This document shows positions 19,528 to 25,935 of a stretch of DNA of 31,240 nucleotides, piece after piece. The first letter of the stretch is position 1. Every line of letters begins with the position of its first letter. The DNA is taken from positions 1-31,240 of IMG/VR virus record IMGVR_UViG_3300025789_000108; one strand, 5' to 3'. The notes beneath the pieces are model-generated. The model saw only the letters and a list, made by a program, of their open reading frames with translations. It ran no database searches and was not told the origin of the DNA. The DNA is from a virus. Made by a program: the position numbers and the translations under genes.

Positions 19528-20086
19528 ACGCTCTCCAAATGATATTTAGTTTTTAAGTAATCTTGACGTACCCAGTACATCAACCCAACGAATTCCAAGA
19601 CAAGGCACAAAATACCGATGCTAACGACCACTCTGACCTTGTATTTATCAATGAGTTCTTGGCGCTTTCGTAAAGCGTCCATTGCGGCTTTTTTGCCTCA
19701 CGCTCTGCGGATTCTTGCTCCTTTCTGAGCCTCGCTCTCTCCGCTTCAAACTCTGTCCAAATAGCGCCCCAACCTGGTGTTTGGTAGATCAGGAACTCTC
19801 TTAACTCTTTTTCTGCCTCTTGCAGTTGACGCAACTTCATTATGTTGTCAAAAGCACGCTTGTTCAAACTCTCACCACGAGCAGGAGGAGATTTCTTAGA
19901 TTCCTCAACCGCTTTAGCCATCGTCTCGCTATGTTCCATAAAGGAACCTATGTGGCCTGTCACCTCTGCGGTAATCTCAACCACATCAGCGCCAACTTCT
20001 TTGGCCTCTTTATAAAGCTCAACGCACTTCTTTACACCGCTAATCGCAGCTTGAGCCATCGCAAAAGCTGAGATTGGATCAATCAT
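19524..20086 (-). CDS. Membrane-anchored long product made by -1 frameshifting (187 aa)
   Basis: Residues 1-133 are read in the zero frame. After AAA AAG at 19693-19688 a -1 shift gives a further 54 codons. These run ...AAMDALRKRQELIDKYK, then a hydrophobic segment VRVVVSIGILCLVLEFVGLM and a short tail YWVRQDYLKTKYHLESV. The stop TGA 19526-19524 forms an ATGA overlap with the holin start, just where a real gene end would be expected. In the zero frame the last 35 residues lose the membrane segment. The long form would be a cytoplasmic helical protein with a C-terminal membrane anchor. The role is unknown; a lysis-control or spanin-like partner is possible. A simple sequencing error in the A run is the main alternative. 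Confidence 0.75.
19580..20086 (-). CDS. Zero-frame product of the frameshift gene (168 aa, soluble)
   Basis: The protein starts MIDPISAFAMAQAAISGVKK, then has a helical region with KEVGADVVEITAEVTGHIGS and MKLRQLQEAEKELREFLIYQ (about 85-104). The segment PGWGAIWTEFEAERARLRKE leads to a highly charged coiled coil. Proteins with an MIDPISAFAxAQAA start and an EAEKELRE-IxY segment are familiar from aquatic phages near tail or lysis genes; their function is not known to me. After residue 133 the zero frame leaves the conserved-looking charged helix for an unlike sequence (WTLYESAKNSLINTRS). ATG 20086 overlaps the previous stop (ATGA). Confidence 0.7.
   Translation of the reverse strand: MIDPISAFAMAQAAISGVKKCVELYKEAKEVGADVVEITAEVTGHIGSFMEHSETMAKAVEESKKSPPARGESLNKRAFDNIMKLRQLQEAEKELREFLIYQTPGWGAIWTEFEAERARLRKEQESAEREAKKPQWTLYESAKNSLINTRSEWSLASVFCALSWNSLG
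19661..19694 (-). promoter_or_regulatory. -1 programmed frameshift signal: slippery heptamer plus stem-loop
   Basis: On the minus strand the heptamer A_AAA_AAG (19694-19688) is in the correct phase for tandem -1 slippage and is the same as the E. coli dnaX site. A 7-nt spacer (19687-19681) leads to the stem-loop at 19680-19661: GG-A-CGCTTT pairs with AAAGCG-CC around an ACG loop. This gives 8 bp with one bulged A. GAGG lies 1 nt before the heptamer, closer than the usual stimulatory distance. Confidence 0.72.
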
Positions 20087-20283
20087 CTTACAAAGCGTTC
20101 AGCAAAAAAATGGATCACGCCACCAATCATTGACGCTATTGTCATTCCCACCCAAAATCCACCTTTAGATTTGTTAGCCAACTCAAGCAAAACTTTCAAA
20201 TCTGCTTTCATCTCGCCAACTTCTTTTTCAAGAGTGTCGACTTTGGAAATAATTTGACCATATTGAACGAGATCAATATCCAT
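20083..20283 (-). CDS. XhlA-like small membrane protein of the lysis cassette
   Basis: The 66-residue protein has an N-terminal coiled coil (MDIDLVQYGQIISKVDTLEK to MKADLKVLLEL) and one C-terminal membrane segment (GFWVGMTIASMIGGVIHFFA, about 42-61). A coiled coil followed by a single membrane helix matches the XhlA/hemolysin-type accessory holin layout. ATG 20283 shares a base with the fibre stop (TGATG); a GTG lies one codon earlier. It is followed by the frameshift gene, holin and endolysin. Confidence 0.72.
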   Translation of the reverse strand: MDIDLVQYGQIISKVDTLEKEVGEMKADLKVLLELANKSKGGFWVGMTIASMIGGVIHFFAERFVR

Positions 20284-21143
20284 CACGCACCCCTCAAAAA
20301 TGCAATAGACATGGTTGTGGCATTACTTGAACCAGTAACGCTTGACAATGTACTACCTGAAGATTGTGCAGCAATAGCAGTAATGTAATCAGTCGTTCCA
20401 TTGCAATAAACGATGGTTGAGCAAACAGGCGTTGTACCATCTGTGCCTGAAGTACCAACTGCAGATGATGCTGCAACGTTATAGTCTTTCAAAGTATTGT
20501 TGACTGCTACACCCACACCACATTGGTAACCTGTTGTTGTAGACGCAAATGAACATGAAACGTTAACTTGGTAGTACCCAGCGATCTGTGGCACATAAGC
20601 ATGAGTTGAGCTATTCCAATAACTATTGCTATCAAAGTCAACTGTATCGTATGTGATTACATAAGTTGTAGCAGTATTAAAAGACTGAGCTGTTGATTGA
20701 TGGATAAAGAACACAGGAGGGCTAGAAACTCCTGTACCACCACTTGTACGACCAATGACACCAGTCAAAGATACGTTAGGTGTTGTTCCTGAAGTAACTG
20801 TGATTGGGCTTGTGCCTGTTACAGATGTAACTGCAGTTGATGGGCCATAATAGCTAGACAAGCCTGAAATGTTATCGTATGTACCAATTTGATTGCCCAA
20901 CGCATCAGTCAACAAAAACTTGTAGTTGTAAGCAGATTGCAACCAAATCTCAGTCTGTGGTCTGCCATCAGTACCAAGGGTAATAGGATTGGTGTTAGCA
21001 ATCGTACCCAAGTTATCAGAATAGGTTGTCAATGGTGTGCTTGATCCTGCTTGATATGTATAAAGCAGGCCACCATTAAGAGGCAATCCAGTAGTCGTGG
21101 TTTGAGCTACTGCGTTAAAAATAGGGGAAAGATTGACGCTCAT
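20283..21143 (-). CDS. Tail fibre/adhesin with conserved virion-binding N-terminus and C1q-like head
   Basis: The 286-residue protein starts MSVNLSPIFNAVAQTTTTGL. Residues about 20-90 (LNGGLLYTYQAGSSTPLTTY, LGTDGRPQTEIWL, YKFLLTDALGN) form a domain widely shared at the N-termini of phage tail fibres, and here probably anchors it to the particle. After a short Thr/Gly linker, residues about 145-286 resemble a C1q/TNF-like jelly roll (FIHQSTAQSFNTATTYVITY, YVPQIAGYYQVNVSCSF, MSIAFLRGA). Such heads trimerise and bind receptors. It is coupled to genes on both sides (ATGA and TGATG). Confidence 0.85.
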   Translation of the reverse strand: MSVNLSPIFNAVAQTTTTGLPLNGGLLYTYQAGSSTPLTTYSDNLGTIANTNPITLGTDGRPQTEIWLQSAYNYKFLLTDALGNQIGTYDNISGLSSYYGPSTAVTSVTGTSPITVTSGTTPNVSLTGVIGRTSGGTGVSSPPVFFIHQSTAQSFNTATTYVITYDTVDFDSNSYWNSSTHAYVPQIAGYYQVNVSCSFASTTTGYQCGVGVAVNNTLKDYNVAASSAVGTSGTDGTTPVCSTIVYCNGTTDYITAIAAQSSGSTLSSVTGSSNATTMSIAFLRGA

Positions 21144-23260
21144 TTTCCAATGTCCTTAAGTTTAATTCCAGCACCAGGCTTTAATGATTGTTTTGCAGCT
21201 TTGGTTGCACTTCTCTTTTCCAATGCTTCACGAGTCAATGTTCCAACAGGGATAACGCCTGCACCCAAACCAACGTTTGCAGTCTTTTCAAGGCCACTTG
21301 CAGCCAAAGATTTAAGACCTTGAACAATAGTGTTGGATTCATTAACAAAAGCACCCTTGGGTCGTGCCTCAATGTAGCGACCAGTTTTCACTAGATTTCT
21401 AAGAGTGTTTGCTTCTTCACCAAACAAAGGTTGCAATTTTTTGTCAACATCTAATTTATCAATAACTTTGTTGAACTTAGCTACTGAGAAATTACCACTC
21501 GCATCTGTTGAATCACGAATGATAAAATCTAAAGTTCCTGAACGCAAATGCTCTAACGCTTGTGGGTCTTGAGACAATAAATTCAATGTGTTATTAAAAT
21601 CAGAATTCTTTGACCTGATTACAAATGATTGAATAGCATCTTTGGTATCAGCTTTGTCATTAACAATTTTGTTATAAAAATCATTATTACGCTCAAGGTC
21701 AAAATCTGCTTTTGCAGTAGACCTAGCTATGTCTGCAAAATGCTTAACTTCAGCCGTGGCCTCTGTCATGGGCAAGTTTTCTAGTTCTTGCCTAACTAAA
21801 CTTAGGGCATGAACTGCGTTTCCATCATTAGATGCTTGTGCTTTTCTAGTCTCATTGGCAATCTTAGTTCTTAGGTTTTCAAAACCATCAAACGTCATTT
21901 GCTTGTCACCAGACGCATATTCTTTTACCAACTTACCAATTGTGCTGGGTAAAAAATCAATGTCTTCACGAGCCATCAATTGACCCATAGCATTTTTGCC
22001 AAACAACTGAGCATCAATTGGGAACTTGCCACCCGCTTGAGCCTCAAGGTCTTTGTATGCTTGTTGAGTTTTAGCTACGTTTTCAGCTTTAATTTTCTTT
22101 CCAATGTCAATTAAATTGCCTGCGTCATCAACGTAGTCAGTTGTAAATACATTTGGAGAAGCTCGCTCTTTAATTGCTTGTGCGTTAGCCATCAAATCTT
22201 TGTTTTGTTGATTCAAACGCTCAACAAATTGCTCTTTCACACCACGTTCATTTCGCTCTTTGGAAATCAAACTGGGGTCTTGTAATGCTTGGCCTTCAGT
22301 TAAAGTGATAGGCACAGGCAATGAATCTGCCTCTAGATGACGATTAAGCGCCTCTGGATTGAATTTGTTAGGATCAACTGTTTTTAATTCTTCTTTTAAA
22401 GCAGGTGATGCTTGAGCAATTGCTGCATCTAAAATAGCTTTTTTAGTTGTTGCCGCTGCGCCCGCATTTTGCAATCCACCTTTGGCAGTAAATTGTTCTT
22501 GCAAATTAGCTTTAGGCAAAGGGCCTTCTTTAGTCACACTTGGCGCTAAATGTATTGCTTCAGGCATGATAGATGGCAAATGCGCTGCTTCCAAAGCCTT
22601 GTTCAATGACTCAAGATAACCTTGAGCCTCTTCTGTCTTAGGTTGGTAAGTCAAAGCCTCTTGTACTTTGCCACCAAGTTTCTCACCTGCTTGCACGCCT
22701 TCTTGCGTACCAAACTTACCTGATGTCAACGCACCACCTATACCAGCAATAGAACCAACCACAGGCGCAATGAGTCCACTAGCAACTCCTAATGCTGCCT
22801 CACCAAGTCCTGTAGGTGTAGCAAATTTGGGTTGGAATTTTTCTTGTACTTGCTGAATAACTGATTTGGTTTGTGGTTTGATTTCTTCATCAACTGGCGT
22901 AGATTCCCACAAATTAGCCAAAGTCTGTGTGCCTTTAGAACTAGGCATGACTTGAACGTGAACTGGGTCATTTTTAACAGGTCTATGCAACCCAAATCGA
23001 TTCAAGAATGATTCAGGAACATTAGGATCAATGTCAATCGCATCACCTGTCTCATGGGCAGATGTGCCAGGCCTAGCTACAGGGTATTTATTGGGCTTAG
23101 ATGCCAAAGCAGCCTGTTGTTCAGTAGTTCTAAAACCACTTGTAACAGGCAATTCTTTACCAAATTGTTTGCGATAAGCATCTTTGGCTTGATTTAGACG
23201 CTCATTAAGATCGTCCTTCAAACCTTCGTCAGTACCCCATAGATCAGCAAGTGTAGCCAT
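21140..23260 (-). CDS. Ejection/internal virion protein with an N-terminal M15 (VanY-like) peptidase domain
   Basis: The 706-residue protein carries a D,D-carboxypeptidase-like domain at about 10-105. It shows ELPVTSGFRTTEQQAAL (36-52), PGTSAHETGDAIDID (64-78; zinc ligands H69 and D76) and NDPVHVQV (97-104; H101). A glycine-rich, partly hydrophobic region (about 150-190) and a long helical body rich in Gln, Lys and Ala follow. It is the third of a row of large helical virion proteins, in the place of P22 gp16. The likely role is to enter the periplasm with the DNA and cut peptidoglycan locally. TLADLW (3-8) recurs as TLANLW (113-118) around the peptidase domain. Confidence 0.85.
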   Translation of the reverse strand: MATLADLWGTDEGLKDDLNERLNQAKDAYRKQFGKELPVTSGFRTTEQQAALASKPNKYPVARPGTSAHETGDAIDIDPNVPESFLNRFGLHRPVKNDPVHVQVMPSSKGTQTLANLWESTPVDEEIKPQTKSVIQQVQEKFQPKFATPTGLGEAALGVASGLIAPVVGSIAGIGGALTSGKFGTQEGVQAGEKLGGKVQEALTYQPKTEEAQGYLESLNKALEAAHLPSIMPEAIHLAPSVTKEGPLPKANLQEQFTAKGGLQNAGAAATTKKAILDAAIAQASPALKEELKTVDPNKFNPEALNRHLEADSLPVPITLTEGQALQDPSLISKERNERGVKEQFVERLNQQNKDLMANAQAIKERASPNVFTTDYVDDAGNLIDIGKKIKAENVAKTQQAYKDLEAQAGGKFPIDAQLFGKNAMGQLMAREDIDFLPSTIGKLVKEYASGDKQMTFDGFENLRTKIANETRKAQASNDGNAVHALSLVRQELENLPMTEATAEVKHFADIARSTAKADFDLERNNDFYNKIVNDKADTKDAIQSFVIRSKNSDFNNTLNLLSQDPQALEHLRSGTLDFIIRDSTDASGNFSVAKFNKVIDKLDVDKKLQPLFGEEANTLRNLVKTGRYIEARPKGAFVNESNTIVQGLKSLAASGLEKTANVGLGAGVIPVGTLTREALEKRSATKAAKQSLKPGAGIKLKDIGK

Positions 23261-24579
23261 TATGGTATCAATCCTAATCTTTTAGCTTCTTTAATCTTGT
23301 TATTAAACTCGATTCGTTCAGCAGCACTCATTGACTGTTTCAAAGATTTTACTTGTTCAGGCGTCATTTCTTGCAACAAACGTGGATCAGCAACCTTAGA
23401 AAACTCAAGTGCTTTTTGTTGGAACAATGATGGATTGTCTTTGAATGGCGCAAGTATTTCAGCTTTTTTAGCTTTTAATTTTTCTGTTGCTATCAATTGA
23501 TTTGATGCTTCTTTGATGGCATCGTAGTTCATCTTTTTGTTAGGATTAGCAGCTTCAGCAATCTGTCTAGCCAAGTCTGTGTTACCACCAGCAAGGGCTA
23601 ACAAATTACTGTTCTTTGCTAGAACGTCTGTATTGGCTTTTTCAACTTCAAAAGCTGGAATTCCAATAGCGTTAGCCAAACCTGCAATAAACTCTTTACG
23701 TTGACCACCAACGCCAGTAAATGCTTTACCAGCCAAGTCTTTAATGTTTTGCAACAAACCAATTCTATTTTGTGCTTGTTGTGCGTCTTGATAAGTTTGA
23801 CTCCAATCGCCTGCAGCAAGATTGACGTTCTTTTCTATGTTTTGCGCTTGACCTGGGGCTAGTCCACTTTGTACAAACTGTTGTTGGTTTTGTGGGCCAA
23901 GATACCCAGGCGTGCCTTGAGGATTGACAATAGGCGTTGTGGGAGGCAATACGTTTTGAATTGCAGGTGTTTGTCCAGGGCCACCACCTTGATATGGTGA
24001 TTGGTAAATAGGCACTTGCATTTGTCCTGTGTTGACATAATTTGCAGGCGCATTGACTTGAGAAAATTGTTCTGCGTTAGTGCCAGCTTGTTGGATGCCA
24101 TTTTTAATCATTTGAAAGGCTTGCTTGGGGTCTTTGTTGACCATTTCTTTCAATTGATCGTGCATTTTAGATTCGTGCGTGGGAATTCCAACATCTTCTA
24201 AAAAGCCTTTGGCCTTTTCTAACTTTTCTAGCATCTTTTCTTTGTTGCCAGATTGAAAGTCAGGGTCAGTAAGAAGACCACCATATACACCACGAGCTAT
24301 ATTTGCATAGTGATTTTTAACATCTACACCAGTTTTATCAGCCTCTAGTGCCAATCTTTTTGCTTCTGATTCTTTGGCGCTGATTTGTGGTTTAAGTGTT
24401 TTTTCTGCCAATTCTGTGCGAGCAGACTGTTCTCTAACCGCTAATGGATTAGTTAATTGAGCTTGTTGGTACGCTTGTGCAGCACGAGCCATATTAACCA
24501 TATCCCCAAGGCTCATTTGTTGGGGTGAGTTGACTTTAGAGGCTACGTCAGAAAAATTAGCGTTTACTGTGCTGGTCAT
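23260..24579 (-). CDS. Ejection-type internal virion protein (P22 gp20-like position)
   Basis: The 439-residue protein starts MTSTVNANFSDVASKVNSPQ. It has an N-terminal helical region of Ala/Gln/Lys heptads (about 25-130), a central Pro/Gly/Gln-rich flexible segment (about 185-240), then another long helical half. There are no enzymatic motifs and no membrane segments. With the gp7-like gene upstream and the peptidase-bearing protein downstream it forms a set of three, like P22 gp7, gp20 and gp16. Function is inferred from this order and composition. It joins its downstream gene by a TAATG overlap. Confidence 0.72.
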   Translation of the reverse strand: MTSTVNANFSDVASKVNSPQQMSLGDMVNMARAAQAYQQAQLTNPLAVREQSARTELAEKTLKPQISAKESEAKRLALEADKTGVDVKNHYANIARGVYGGLLTDPDFQSGNKEKMLEKLEKAKGFLEDVGIPTHESKMHDQLKEMVNKDPKQAFQMIKNGIQQAGTNAEQFSQVNAPANYVNTGQMQVPIYQSPYQGGGPGQTPAIQNVLPPTTPIVNPQGTPGYLGPQNQQQFVQSGLAPGQAQNIEKNVNLAAGDWSQTYQDAQQAQNRIGLLQNIKDLAGKAFTGVGGQRKEFIAGLANAIGIPAFEVEKANTDVLAKNSNLLALAGGNTDLARQIAEAANPNKKMNYDAIKEASNQLIATEKLKAKKAEILAPFKDNPSLFQQKALEFSKVADPRLLQEMTPEQVKSLKQSMSAAERIEFNNKIKEAKRLGLIP

Positions 24580-24588
24580 TTCTTTTCC

Positions 24589-25380
24589 TTATGGATAAGT
24601 TCCAGAACCTAAAGTTCCACTTGTGTTTGTTACTGGGTAAGTAATTGGTGTGTTAGGTGTTTGGAAACCTGTCATGTCTTGAGCACCAGTATAAGTATTG
24701 GGGTTTAATAGTGTAGCCAAATAGTTATTTTGTGCTGCACTAGTTAATCCACCACTAAATGCATTTGCTGCACCTACTTGTCCTGCTGCTGTTGCGTTTG
24801 CTGCACCAACACCCAAGTTAGCTATGTTGGAAGCATTGCCAGTAGCCAAATTAGACAAGCCTGAAACTGCATTTTGACCTATCCCTGCTATGCTAGACAA
24901 CCTATTAAAAATAGCACCTTGTTGAGTTTGATAGTTGTTAAACGCATTTTGGTAAGCATTTTGTGCCGTGTTTTGCGTATAGTCTTCAAGACCTTTCATC
25001 GCATTACCACCAATCAAACCACCAGTTGCATTGTTGGCAGCGTTGGTTGCTGCTTGACCTTGTTGCAGTTGGAAAGCGTAATTAGGAGCTAAATTTTGGT
25101 TTAATTGTTGTGGCCCAAATGATTGAGTTAAGCTAGGCAAAGAAGACGCAAGTTGATTTAGTCCTGTTTGCCCTGTTTGCAAATAAGGATTGTAATTAGG
25201 TGCTAAGTTTTGAAAGTTTTGTTGCAACTGCTGTTGTGCTTGAGTTGCTGCATTTGCTTGGGTGCTCGCTGCACTTTTGGCAGCATTAGCTCCAATCAAT
25301 GAACTTCCAATATTAGCTGCAGCAAGCCAAGTTAATGGATTAGCACCTGAAACTGCATCAACTACATATGCTAAAGGCAT
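24589..25380 (-). CDS. DNA transfer protein, P22 gp7-like
   Basis: The 263-residue protein is rich in Gln, Asn, Ala and Gly. It has the pattern NPLTWLAAANIGSSLIGANAA at the N-terminus, then AAKSAASTQANAATQAQQQL, NYNPYLQTGQ, GGLIGGNAMKGLEDYTQNTA and FNNYQTQQGAIFNRLSSIAG. These runs are typical of phage ejection proteins annotated as DNA transfer protein p7. It should be carried in the capsid and ejected first with the DNA. It lies 2 nt after the cupin stop. Confidence 0.82.
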   Translation of the reverse strand: MPLAYVVDAVSGANPLTWLAAANIGSSLIGANAAKSAASTQANAATQAQQQLQQNFQNLAPNYNPYLQTGQTGLNQLASSLPSLTQSFGPQQLNQNLAPNYAFQLQQGQAATNAANNATGGLIGGNAMKGLEDYTQNTAQNAYQNAFNNYQTQQGAIFNRLSSIAGIGQNAVSGLSNLATGNASNIANLGVGAANATAAGQVGAANAFSGGLTSAAQNNYLATLLNPNTYTGAQDMTGFQTPNTPITYPVTNTSGTLGSGTYP

Positions 25381-25382
25381 GA

Positions 25383-25724
25383 TTAACTCCTAGAAATCAA
25401 AACTTCATCGACCTTGGAAACATCTTTTTCATCAGTCGAATGAATACAAAACCAAACACAATCTTCAAGAGCCTCAATGGAATGATGAGTCTCAGCAATG
25501 ATGTTCAAACAATATGGTGCTACTACTTCTTTATTATATTCTTCAGTTTTAATTAACGCACGCCCAGAAGCAAGGATACTTAAATGAGAAAAAACGTGCT
25601 TGTGCATCCCTGCAACATAACCCTTGGGTATGACCATTTCTTTGGCATACAGGTTATCAGAGAAGTGATGCTTAACCTGTGGGTCAACATCGAATTTGCC
25701 TTCTAGGTCTTTATGGTAAGTCAT
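25383..25724 (-). CDS. Cupin-domain protein
   Basis: I chose ATG 25724 (113 aa, MTYHKDLEGKFDVDPQVKHH); a start at 25751 is also open, and neither has a strong Shine-Dalgarno. The core fits a single cupin barrel. Motif 1 is around YVAGMHKHVFSHLSILASGR (two His as metal ligands, then the Gly turn), and motif 2 around ETHHSIEALEDCVWFCIHST. Related small cupins are found in phage structural clusters. Its role in the particle or infected cell is unknown; a metal or sugar-binding structural part and an enzyme are both possible. Confidence 0.8.
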   Translation of the reverse strand: MTYHKDLEGKFDVDPQVKHHFSDNLYAKEMVIPKGYVAGMHKHVFSHLSILASGRALIKTEEYNKEVVAPYCLNIIAETHHSIEALEDCVWFCIHSTDEKDVSKVDEVLISRS

Positions 25725-25935
25725 AGTATGGGACTTTGTATTGTTTGCCATTCACAGTCACTTGCATATAGCCTTTTGGTTGGCTAGGCAATGCAGGCGT
25801 TGTGTTCGTGGCGCTAAAGTTTAATAAATTGATGAAAAACTGCTGCCAAGGTCTTGTAGGCCTCTTAGAAGCAGTATCCAAAAACTCACTTTGTGGGTAA
25901 GGATTGTTCTGTGGTGAACCATAAATACTAGGCAT
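25711..25935 (-). CDS. 74-aa protein between gp10 and the cupin, function unknown
   Basis: The product starts MPSIYGSPQNNPYPQSEFLD, then TRPWQQFFINLLNFSA, and ends with a beta-strand pair (YMQVTVNGKQYKVPYYDLP). The ATG shares a base with the gp10 stop (TAATG). Its end overlaps the cupin gene. It may be a small tail or fibre-connector protein by position only. Confidence 0.68.
   Translation of the reverse strand: MPSIYGSPQNNPYPQSEFLDTASKRPTRPWQQFFINLLNFSATNTTPALPSQPKGYMQVTVNGKQYKVPYYDLP

Noticed and set aside
19524-19682. A separate 52-codon membrane protein gene from ATG 19682
   Set aside because: Possible but less likely: the nearest GAGG is about 13 nt away, and the frameshift site, spacer and stem are all in place. 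Kept as the alternative explanation.
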